Below are positions 1 through 5,288 of a stretch of 5,705 nt of DNA, piece by piece (the stretch's first letter is position 1; the number at the start of each line of letters is the position of its first letter). Under the pieces are notes generated by a model. The model saw nothing but the letters and a program-made list of their open reading frames with translations, was not told the origin of the DNA and searched no databases. Both the position numbers and the translations under genes were made by a program. The DNA is taken from NCBI GenBank assembly GCA_021162125.1, contig JAGGZG010000248.1, positions 1 through 5,705 of the forward strand. Direction: 5' to 3'. The stretch comes from Anaerolineae bacterium (lineage in GTDB: Bacteria > Chloroflexota > Anaerolineae > JACIWR01).

Positions 1-475
1 CTTCTGACAACCCATCGCCAACCTGTGCCAAAAGAACATCTAAACCCGTATCACGCACCTCTACTCTAGTTTCAATCGGACCAGCAGCCATCATCAGAAC
101 ATTTACGAAGGCCTGGTTCACCTTCTGTGCGAAAGTTTGTCCCCCTTGTTTCAGTTGATTTTCAATGCGCTGTAAAAGGCTGTCATCGAGAAAATGCCGT
201 TGAACTGGTTCACAATGGCTAAAGTCACAGAGCGCAGGGAAAATACCCTGATCAGGGTATTTCACTGCCTCTTCAATCAGAAAAGCTTCATACTCCTCGT
301 GTCGCCCCCCAATTGGTCTTAAGCAGACGGCGTCTCCTTGCGCGTGAGGTTGAAATCTATAATAGTTGCCGCCTTCTTTCTCAAATAGATCATAACCATA
401 GAATTCAGAGAGCACAGCCTGCTTGAAGATTTCTACACCTCTCTCTTCCAACCATTTAAGCGCTTTTGTATCCAT
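1..475 (-). CDS. Hypothetical protein, N-terminal 158 residues (3' end beyond window)
   Basis: I do not recognise this protein. An ATG at 475 opens a frame that stays open for 158 codons to the window edge. It is preceded at 7 nt by a good Shine-Dalgarno (GAGGAAGGGG), which supports this start. The product begins MDTKALKWLEERGVEIFKQA and is soluble-looking, with no signal peptide or membrane segment. Residues 1-35 look helical and are followed by an aromatic/charged stretch (EFYGYDLFEKEGGNYYRF). Near residues 82-87 lies a Cys-Asp-Phe-Ser-His-Cys cluster, and the visible part ends in a VEVRDTGLDVLLAQVGDG stretch. None of these matches a catalytic motif I can name. G+C is near 47% against 60-70% in the neighbours, and synonymous codons are less GC-biased, which may mean recent acquisition. 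It starts 41 bp after the radical SAM stop on the same strand, so read-through transcription is likely. That it is a gene is fairly sure; its function is unknown. Confidence 0.75.
   Translation of the reverse strand, partial: MDTKALKWLEERGVEIFKQAVLSEFYGYDLFEKEGGNYYRFQPHAQGDAVCLRPIGGRHEEYEAFLIEEAVKYPDQGIFPALCDFSHCEPVQRHFLDDSLLQRIENQLKQGGQTFAQKVNQAFVNVLMMAAGPIETRVEVRDTGLDVLLAQVGDGLSE
241..262. repeat. Perfect 22-bp palindrome inside the hypothetical gene
   Basis: The half-site AAATACCCTGA (241-251) is followed immediately by its exact reverse complement (252-262). All 11 pairs match with no spacer, and the centre is TGATCA. It lies within codons for Lys-Tyr-Pro-Asp-Gln-Gly-Ile-Phe of the minus-strand hypothetical gene. 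The symmetry stops at both ends (a240 against c263). It could be a dimeric-protein operator, a cruciform site, or coincidence; the sequence alone does not decide. Confidence 0.9.
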
Positions 476-482
476 GAACAGA

Positions 483-492
483 CCCCTTCCTC
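483..492 (-). promoter_or_regulatory. Ribosome binding site of the hypothetical gene
   Basis: On the minus strand GAGGAAGGGG ends 7 nt before the ATG at 475. It sits in the 41-bp gap after the radical SAM stop codon and supports independent translation initiation of this otherwise unrecognised frame. Confidence 0.6.
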
Positions 493-516
493 ACTTGTTA
501 GTGACAAACGACGACT

Positions 517-1611
517 TCAATAAGCACGCGACAGCAGATGCCTATTCCCAATGTGCACCCTCGTCAGCCCCGCATCCCGGGCGGCCTGCACGGCTTCCTC
601 GGCGTGGCGGACGGAGGTGCGGGGCAGGTCGTGGATGTAGAAGTGGGGGAAGAATCCCAGAAGCGAGTAAGGGATGGTGGGGTCAATGCTGGCGATGAAG
701 GCGGCGATGTGTCTCACCTCCTCCACGTCCACATATCCGGGCACCAGCAATGTGCTGGCCACGAGCAGAGGTGGCTGCCGTCGCTGCGGGATGTACGTCG
801 CCGCGCGGGCGAAGTTCTCCAGCGTGCGCCGGTTGCTGACCCCGGTCAGGGCCAGGTGCAGGTTCTCATCCCAGGCCTTGAGGTCGAATTTGACGCAGCC
901 GCCGGTCTTCAGTGAGAGCTTCACCGCCTGATCGAGGAGTTTGGGATGCATGGAGCCGTTGGTCTCCCAGCAGATGCGTACCCCCCGCCGGGCCAGGAGG
1001 CGGGAGGCAGCCAGCGCGTGAGGCATCTGCGGCGTGGGGTCGCCCCCGAAGTAGCACACACAGAAGGTACGTGCGTCGGCGACGTCGGCCAGTTCCCGGG
1101 CGCTCATCGTGTTGCCCGGGCCGGGGCGCATCTGGCGGTAGTGCCAGTTCTGGCAGAACAGGCAGTTGAAGGAGCAGGCTCCGTAGAACACGGCCAGGTT
1201 TTTGTAGCCGCGCTTGTCGTGCCCCTCGCAGACCCAATCGGCGACGCAGTTGGTGGGCAGGGGGTCGTAGTACCAGCTCAGTATCCCCCCCGAGGGCGTG
1301 CCCGCCAGGTGTACAAGCCGCCCATTCTCGTTAGTCCGCAGCCCGCAGAAGCCGCGCTCGCCCTCGCCGATGACGCATTCGTTGACACAAATGGGACAGC
1401 GTACCCCGTCAGCGGCGCGGGGCGGTTCCACGGGCAGACCGAACTCGCGCCTGGTCTCGGCGTGGGCTTGGCGGATGGGAGGTAACGCCTCGGCGGGGCG
1501 CTCACGGATGCAGTCAACGCAGGCTGCCAGGGTGGAAGCGATCAGCGGCGAGGTTTTGCCGCAGACCGCGCACTGCGCCTCAGTTCGGCCCAGAAGGTCT
1601 TCCAGAAACAT
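517..1611 (-). CDS. Radical SAM protein, PflA/AmrS-like group, substrate unknown
   Basis: This is a radical SAM enzyme of 364 residues. The 4Fe-4S/SAM cysteines are C146-x3-C150-x2-C153 in YGACSFNCLFCQNWHY, and GGDPTP at 189-194 is the SAM-contacting glycine motif. Before this core lie a zinc-ribbon-like pair CxxC (14/17) and CxxC (31/34), then C72-x2-C75-x3-C79-x9-C89 in CPICVNECVIGEGERGFCGL. That second motif is typical of the COG1180-type proteins that include PflA-like activases and the AmrS group. C122, C128, C184 and C186 are additional and could bind a further cluster. The protein is cytosolic. I chose the ATG at 1611, because CAGGGGGCACGG puts AGGGGG 5 nt upstream; a TTG at 1635 would extend the frame by 8 residues but has no ribosome site. 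No glycyl-radical enzyme or AMMECR1/Memo partner is in view, so the substrate cannot be named. The family call is secure; the subgroup is inference. Confidence 0.9.
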   Translation of the reverse strand: MFLEDLLGRTEAQCAVCGKTSPLIASTLAACVDCIRERPAEALPPIRQAHAETRREFGLPVEPPRAADGVRCPICVNECVIGEGERGFCGLRTNENGRLVHLAGTPSGGILSWYYDPLPTNCVADWVCEGHDKRGYKNLAVFYGACSFNCLFCQNWHYRQMRPGPGNTMSARELADVADARTFCVCYFGGDPTPQMPHALAASRLLARRGVRICWETNGSMHPKLLDQAVKLSLKTGGCVKFDLKAWDENLHLALTGVSNRRTLENFARAATYIPQRRQPPLLVASTLLVPGYVDVEEVRHIAAFIASIDPTIPYSLLGFFPHFYIHDLPRTSVRHAEEAVQAARDAGLTRVHIGNRHLLSRAY

Positions 1612-1616
1612 CCGTG

Positions 1617-1622
1617 CCCCCT
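1617..1622 (-). promoter_or_regulatory. Ribosome binding site deciding the radical SAM start
   Basis: AGGGGG on the minus strand ends 5 nt before the ATG at 1611. The alternative in-frame TTG at 1635 has only TGCGTCCAAACGAGA upstream, with no purine-rich site, so initiation at 1611 is preferred. Confidence 0.6.
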
Positions 1623-1644
1623 GATTGGCTGACAAATCTCGTTT

Positions 1645-1715
1645 GGACGCAGATTCACGCAGATTTTCGCAGATAAAAATAGAAAATCAGCGTCCATCAG
1701 CGTTAATCTGCGTCC
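1645..1715. repeat. 71-bp inverted repeat of phased CGCAGA boxes
   Basis: The outer 11 bp are perfect inverted repeats: GGACGCAGATT (1645-1655) and AATCTGCGTCC (1705-1715). Going inward, short paired blocks alternate with mismatches: 1657-1660 with 1700-1703, 1662-1664 with 1696-1698, 1668-1670 with 1690-1692, and 1672-1674 with 1686-1688. The pattern arises because the left arm has three CGCAGA boxes starting at 1648, 1658 and 1668 (10-nt spacing). The right arm has three inverted boxes at 1687, 1697 and 1707, also 10 nt apart, as TCAGCG, TCAGCG and TCTGCG. It lies upstream of the radical SAM ATG and could fold as a hairpin in that gene's leader. No T-tract follows, so it is not a classical terminator. 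Confidence 0.85.
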
Positions 1716-1803
1716 CATTTCTTGCTCTCAGGGTCAATTTTTGAGCAGTGTTAGAGTTTTGCCAGTCAACCAGCCGCACCCCCTCAATGTCACTGCTTGA
1801 CTA

Positions 1804-1832
1804 ATTATACACGGCTTTTCCAGGGGCGGCAA
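1804..1832 (-). promoter_or_regulatory. Candidate sigma70-like promoter of the radical SAM gene
   Basis: On the minus strand a -35-like TTGCCG (1827-1832) and a perfect -10 TATAAT (1804-1809) are separated by exactly 17 nt. It lies just after the malic enzyme stop (1856-1858) and would start transcription near 1797. That leaves a leader of about 185 nt before the radical SAM ATG, containing the 71-bp palindrome. The -10 stands out in an otherwise GC-rich context. Assignment is by motif only. Confidence 0.45.
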
Positions 1833-1855
1833 CTTGGACGGCGACTGCCGCGAGG

Positions 1856-3196
1856 CTACGTGGCCGGGGGGGTGGGGATGAGGCCCTCTTTCATCAGCAA
1901 TTGCACCGACTCGCGGGCGTTACGGATGGCCCGCTCGGCATCGGCAAAGAGTTCCTCGCGGGTCTTCTTCAGCAAGGTGATGCCCTGCTCCTGGGCCTTC
2001 ATCGCGGTGGCAACAGCCTCGCGGGGGAAGACCTGCCACTCGTCCATCGTTGGGGCGATGTTATCCTCGTGGATGCCGCGTTCCTCGGCACACCTGGCCA
2101 GCTCATGGGCGGCGGCGAGGGCCATCTCGTCGGTAATGGTTTTAGCCCGGATGTCGAGCACGCCACGGAAGATGCCGGGGAAACCCAACGAGTTGTTGAG
2201 CTGGTTGGGAAAGTCGCTGCGACCAGTGCCCACGATGCGCGCGCCGGCTTCTTTGGCCTCCCAGGGCCAGATTTCGGGAACGGGGTTGGCACAGGGGAAG
2301 ACGATGGCATCTTTGGCCATCCCGGCCACCCACTCCGGCTTGACGGTGCCCGGCCCCGGTTTGGAAAAAGCGATCATCACGTCCGCGCCGCGCATGGCCT
2401 CGGCGGGGCCACCGACGATGCGCTCGGCGTTAGTCTCGTTGCAGGCGCGCCATTTGTCCACAAACTCGGCCTGCTTCTCCTCGATGTCGTGGCGACCGGG
2501 ATACAGAGTGCCTTTGCTATCGCAGATCACAATCCCACCCGGGTCGGCCCCACAGGCCTTGAGCAGGCGATAGGTGGCCACGTTGGCCGCGCCAAAACCG
2601 ATCATGGCGATTTTGATCTTGCCCAGCTCCTTGCCCACGATCTTGAGAGCGTTGATCAGACCGGCCAGCAACACCGTCGCCGTGCCTTGCTGGTCGTCGT
2701 GCCACACCGGGATGTTCATCTTGGCGCGCAGGGTATCCAGGATACGGAAGCACTTGGGCTGGGCGATGTCCTCCAGGTTGATTCCCCCTACGCACGGCTC
2801 AAGCAGCTTGACGGTCTCGATGAACACGTCGGGGTCTTTGGTGCCCAGGCAGATGGGCATCGCATCCACCCCGCCCAGGTACTTGAAAAGCAGGGACTTG
2901 CCTTCCATCACCGGCAACCCTGCCTCCGGGCCGATGTCGCCCAGGCCCAGCACCCGTGTGCCATCGGAGACCACGGCAATGGTATTGCCCCGGTTAGTGT
3001 GTTCCCACACCATCTCTGGGTGGGCTTGAATGTCACGACATGGTGCGGCTACACCCGGGGTGTACCAGATGGCAAAGTCGGAGATATCGCGCACGGCGCA
3101 CTTAGCCATGATCTGCACTTTGCCCCGGTAAAAAGGATGCAGACGCATCGCGTCCTCAGCAGGTTTCTCGGACTTGGTTAGCAGTTCGTTTTTCAT
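1856..3196 (-). CDS. Malic enzyme (oxaloacetate-decarboxylating malate dehydrogenase, NAD(P)-dependent)
   Basis: This cytosolic enzyme oxidises and decarboxylates malate to pyruvate and CO2 with NAD(P) and a divalent metal. Of 446 residues, the malic N-terminal domain covers about 15-150: Y45 in WYTPGVAAPCRD is the expected catalytic tyrosine and K100 in MEGKSLLFKYLGG the catalytic lysine. E142-D143 (NLEDIAQPKCF) and D168 (HDDQQGTA) are the metal ligands. The NAD(P)-binding domain follows, with GFGAAN at 200-205 and CANPVPEIWPWEA and GRSDFPNQLNNSLGFPG further on. It is the short MaeB-like form without the phosphotransacetylase domain of E. coli MaeB; cofactor choice cannot be read from sequence. 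I chose the ATG at 3196 because GAGGGGAGG ends 6 nt upstream. The ATG at 3202 abuts that site, and the longer frame to 3274 adds unlike sequence. It follows pckA by 114 bp on the same strand, so the two are probably co-expressed. Confidence 0.95.
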   Translation of the reverse strand: MKNELLTKSEKPAEDAMRLHPFYRGKVQIMAKCAVRDISDFAIWYTPGVAAPCRDIQAHPEMVWEHTNRGNTIAVVSDGTRVLGLGDIGPEAGLPVMEGKSLLFKYLGGVDAMPICLGTKDPDVFIETVKLLEPCVGGINLEDIAQPKCFRILDTLRAKMNIPVWHDDQQGTATVLLAGLINALKIVGKELGKIKIAMIGFGAANVATYRLLKACGADPGGIVICDSKGTLYPGRHDIEEKQAEFVDKWRACNETNAERIVGGPAEAMRGADVMIAFSKPGPGTVKPEWVAGMAKDAIVFPCANPVPEIWPWEAKEAGARIVGTGRSDFPNQLNNSLGFPGIFRGVLDIRAKTITDEMALAAAHELARCAEERGIHEDNIAPTMDEWQVFPREAVATAMKAQEQGITLLKKTREELFADAERAIRNARESVQLLMKEGLIPTPPAT

Positions 3197-3202
3197 AAAC
3201 AT

Positions 3203-3211
3203 CCTCCCCTC
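3203..3211 (-). promoter_or_regulatory. Ribosome binding site deciding the malic enzyme start
   Basis: GAGGGGAGG on the minus strand is directly followed by ATGTTTATG. The first ATG (3202) touches the site, while the second (3196) is at a normal 6-nt distance, so the protein most likely begins MKNELL. Confidence 0.65.
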
Positions 3212-3272
3212 ATTCAAAAAACAGGATTTTGTGTGGTCTCCCTCTTCTGTGTTGCTGCCTCTTTTCCACTCC

Positions 3273-3299
3273 ACCGCAGAGCACGCAGAGTTCGCAGAG
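3273..3299 (+). repeat. Three tandem 9-mers NNCGCAGAG between pckA and malic enzyme
   Basis: Consecutive 9-bp units ACCGCAGAG (3273-3281), CACGCAGAG (3282-3290) and TTCGCAGAG (3291-3299) form an exact tandem array. No inverted partner is present, so it looks like half of the arrangement seen at 1645-1715. Units 2 and 3 carry the same leading dinucleotides (CA, TT) as units 2 and 3 of that element. The array ends 11 bp from the pckA stop and lies upstream of the malic enzyme start. Confidence 0.85.
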
Positions 3300-3310
3300 A
3301 TTTAGATGTT

Positions 3311-4963
3311 CTACTTCCCCGGACACTGTCTGGCGACAGCCGGGTCAATGTTTTTGTCACCGTAGGCCCTGTCAAAGTGAGCGCTGAAATCGTGTGCCAG
3401 TTTCCGTGCCCGGGCGTCGTAGGCGTCCGGGTCCGTCCACGTGTTCTTAGGGAACAGGACTTCGGAGGGGACGCCGGGACACCGTTTGGGGATGAGGATG
3501 TGGAACAGCGCATCCTCGACGTACTCCACGTCCTCCAGTTGGCCGGTGAGGGCCGCGTTCACGATCTCCCGCGTCAGGTTGATGTCCATCCGCGCTCCCA
3601 CGCCAAAGGGGCCGCCACTCCAGCCGGTGTTAATCAGGTAGACCTGAGTGCCGTGCTTTCGCATCCGCTCGCCCAGCATGCTGGCGTAAACGTCGGGGTT
3701 GCGGGGCATGAAAGGCTCGCTGAAGAAGCGAGAGAAAGTGGACACCGGGTCAACGATGCCCGTCTCCGTGCCGGCCAATTTGCTCGTGTACCCCATCAGG
3801 AACCACAGCATAGCCTGCTCGGGCAAGAGCCGGGCCACGGGCGGCAGCACCCCGTTGGCGTCGGCGGTCAGGAACAGAATGGTGCGGGGATGGCCGCTCG
3901 TAGAAGAGGGCTTGATGTTGCTCAGGAAGGTGAGCGGGTACGAGGCCCTGGAGTTGGGAGTCAGCCGGTCGTCGTCCAGGTCGAAGATGCCGCTGGGGTA
4001 CATCAAGGCGTTCTCGACGATGGCGCCGTGCTCCAGGTAGTGAGCTTCGTGGAGGACGGCGTTCCAGATCTCCGGCTCCTTGTCGGCGCGCAGGTTGATC
4101 AGCTTGGCGTAGCAGCCGTTCTCGAAGTTGGCGATGCCGTTGTCGGCCCAGCCGTGCTCGTCGTCGCCCAACAAAGCCCGGCGCGGGTCGGCCGAAAGTG
4201 TCGTCTTGCCCGTGCCCGAAAGTCCCAGGAGCAGCGCGCAGTCGCCCTCCGGCCCCTCGTTAGCCGAGCAGTGCAAGGGCAGGATGTCCTCGCCGGGCAA
4301 GATGTAGTTCATGACCGTGAAAATGAGCTTCTTGACACTGCCGCCGTAGGCCGAGCCGTAGACGACCCCCAGCATGCGGTCAAAGTCCATCGCTACGGCC
4401 ATGTTGGAGGTTTGGCCATCGGGCAGTTTTCGGAGCCGGCCCTCGTACCGGGCCCGGTCCAGTTTGTCGTAAGGTGCGACCAGCAAGGTAAAGCCCCGTT
4501 GCGCGAAGATGCTCCGGGCGATGTCCTCGGGCACGGGGCGGAACATGTTATCCGTGAACAGGGCCGTCAAAGCCCAGTATGAGACCACCCGCACGGGCAG
4601 GGCGTAAGAGGTATCCGCGCCCACCACCCGGTCTATAACGTACAGTCGCGGCTTCTCGGAGAGGGTCTTCAGGGCGTCCTCAAACAGCATGTCGAACGTC
4701 TCGGGCTCCATGGGGATGTTGTTGGGGGAGTCCCAGTCAATGTTCCCCTCGCTCTCCGGGTGGCGGACGATGTAGGTGTCTTTGGGGCTGCGGCCGGTGG
4801 ACTCGGGCGGCGTCCACGTCGCCAGTGCACCGTTGGCGGCGACGAATGCCTCCTTATTGTCTACCGCGGCCTGGATCAAGCTCCTCCGATCCGGATTGTA
4901 GAGCACGTTTGGGTGTCGCTGTAGAACGGGGGTCAGGTTCTCCTCATGAGCAGTTTCCGTCAC
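3311..4963 (-). CDS. pckA: Phosphoenolpyruvate carboxykinase (ATP)
   Basis: This cytosolic enzyme converts oxaloacetate and ATP to PEP, CO2 and ADP (gluconeogenesis), or runs in reverse as a CO2-fixing step. Its 550 residues match the usual 530-550 of ATP-type enzymes. RSPKDTYIV (58-66) binds substrate; Y206 and K211-K212 are in YGGSVKK; H231 in HCSAN is a metal ligand. The kinase-1a P-loop GLSGTGKTT is at 247-255. LLGDDEHGWADNGIAN (264-279) fits the ATP-PEPCK signature apart from Leu for Ile at its second position. R339 lies in NSRASYP, and TGWSGGPFGVGARM is near the C-terminal nucleotide site. N370 replaces the usual aromatic in LTADAxGVLPP. The start is GTG at 4963, with a perfect AAGGAGGT 5 nt upstream. 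The malic enzyme follows after 114 bp and a malate/lactate dehydrogenase lies upstream, so the context is C3/C4 metabolism. Confidence 0.97.
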   Translation of the reverse strand: MTETAHEENLTPVLQRHPNVLYNPDRRSLIQAAVDNKEAFVAANGALATWTPPESTGRSPKDTYIVRHPESEGNIDWDSPNNIPMEPETFDMLFEDALKTLSEKPRLYVIDRVVGADTSYALPVRVVSYWALTALFTDNMFRPVPEDIARSIFAQRGFTLLVAPYDKLDRARYEGRLRKLPDGQTSNMAVAMDFDRMLGVVYGSAYGGSVKKLIFTVMNYILPGEDILPLHCSANEGPEGDCALLLGLSGTGKTTLSADPRRALLGDDEHGWADNGIANFENGCYAKLINLRADKEPEIWNAVLHEAHYLEHGAIVENALMYPSGIFDLDDDRLTPNSRASYPLTFLSNIKPSSTSGHPRTILFLTADANGVLPPVARLLPEQAMLWFLMGYTSKLAGTETGIVDPVSTFSRFFSEPFMPRNPDVYASMLGERMRKHGTQVYLINTGWSGGPFGVGARMDINLTREIVNAALTGQLEDVEYVEDALFHILIPKRCPGVPSEVLFPKNTWTDPDAYDARARKLAHDFSAHFDRAYGDKNIDPAVARQCPGK

Positions 4964-4968
4964 TTATG

Positions 4969-4976
4969 ACCTCCTT
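4969..4976 (-). promoter_or_regulatory. Full-consensus ribosome binding site of pckA
   Basis: AAGGAGGT, a complete match to the anti-Shine-Dalgarno, stands 5 nt before the GTG at 4963 on the minus strand. It fixes the unusual GTG start and predicts strong translation. Confidence 0.85.
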
Positions 4977-4988
4977 GTAGAAAAATTA

Positions 4989-5048
4989 AACGTGAAACGT
5001 AAGAACGTAAGGCCGCTGGTCACGTTTCACGTCTTGCGCTTAACGTTT
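4989..5048. repeat. Inverted cluster of AACGTGA/AACGTAAG heptad-octad units before pckA
   Basis: The left half is AACGTGA (4989-4995) followed by two identical octamers AACGTAAG (4996-5003 and 5004-5011). After a 9-bp spacer the right half reads CACGTTT, CACGTCTT, GCGCTTA, ACGTTT, with ACG/GCG cores every 7 nt (5022, 5029, 5036, 5043). Within it ACGTGAAACGT (4990-5000) and ACGTTTCACGT (5022-5032) are a perfect 11-bp inverted repeat with a 21-nt loop. It lies between the stop of the GlcD remnant (5049-5051) and the pckA ribosome site. It would therefore be in the pckA leader or control region. Confidence 0.85.
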
Positions 5049-5220
5049 TATTCCGGCAATACTTTCCCTGGGTTCATGATGTTCAGCGGGTAAGGGTACC
5101 CACGCCGTGCTCGCCGGAGAGGGTGCCCCCCAATTCCAGCGCCACGCTGAAAGTCTCGCCCACCATCGGCTCAATCTTCGCCCACTGATCGGGGTCGCGC
5201 TGGTCGAAGAGGATGTTGGA
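5049..5220 (-). pseudogene. Decayed C-terminal remnant of a GlcD-type FAD-linked oxidase
   Basis: From 5220 the minus strand encodes SNILFDQRDPDQWAKIEPM, then LGGTLSGEHGVGTLTR, ending at a TGA (5083-5085). A second frame then carries YPLNIMNPGKVLPE to a TAA at 5049-5051. NILFD..DP, GGTLSGEHGVG and LNIMNPGK are successive C-terminal motifs of GlcD-like glycolate/D-lactate dehydrogenases. In intact members GEHGVG and NPGK are separated by about 35 residues. Here roughly two dozen are missing and the frame shifts at the junction, near 5085-5100. The preceding ~370 residues (FAD domain) are also absent, since homology stops at about 5217. Two independent losses make a sequencing error unlikely as the whole explanation. 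It lies between the malate/lactate dehydrogenase and pckA, which suggests a former hydroxyacid-oxidation cluster. Whether the substrate was glycolate or D-lactate cannot be told. Confidence 0.85.
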
Positions 5221-5240
5221 ACGACGATGTTTCAATGTAC

Positions 5241-5264
5241 GGGTTTCTGGTTAACTTGAAACCC
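5241..5264. repeat. 24-bp near-palindrome downstream of the malate/lactate dehydrogenase
   Basis: The arms GGGTTTC (5241-5247) and GAAACCC (5258-5264) flank a central GTTAAC (5250-5255); only two pairs (5248-5249 against 5256-5257) mismatch. It begins 25 bp after the dehydrogenase stop codon. No T-tract follows on the minus strand, so a classical terminator is not supported, though the hairpin could end or stabilise the transcript. Neighbouring GTTAC and GTAC steps suggest the same unit-built design as the other intergenic elements. Confidence 0.7.
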
Positions 5265-5288
5265 TGTAACCTGAGGCTATATCTAAAA

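Noticed and set aside
1612..1635. TTG start at 1635 for the radical SAM gene
   Set aside because: No Shine-Dalgarno in front of it; the ATG at 1611 has AGGGGG at 5 nt.
1645..1715. CRISPR repeat or transposon terminal inverted repeats
   Set aside because: No regular repeat-spacer series, no target-site duplication that I can see, and nothing coding between the arms.
1744..1797. Inverted repeat AGCAGTG/CACTGCT with a 40-nt loop
   Set aside because: Seven base pairs over a long loop in a short gap is within chance expectation and has no linked motif.
1826..1851. Inverted repeat GCGGCA/TGCCGC after the malic enzyme stop as an intrinsic terminator
   Set aside because: Only 6 bp of stem with a 14-nt loop and no T-tract on the minus strand; too weak to call.
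1901..3181. A 426-codon open frame on the plus strand opposite the malic enzyme
   Set aside because: Same reason: a GC-driven antisense frame with no family features, fully covered by the malic enzyme gene.
3197..3274. N-terminal extension of the malic enzyme to 3274
   Set aside because: The extra residues (MEWKRGSNTEEGDH...) do not resemble malic enzymes, overlap the 9-mer repeat, and ignore the strong ribosome site ahead of 3196.
3233..4582. A 449-codon open frame on the plus strand opposite pckA
   Set aside because: It is the complement-strand shadow of a high-GC gene; its product is low in recognisable motifs, while the minus strand encodes a full PEPCK with all active-site residues.
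4976..5020. Promoter for pckA inside the heptad array (TTACGT ... TTTAAT)
   Set aside because: The only candidate hexamers are 14 nt apart and coincide with the repeat units, so they are not convincing.
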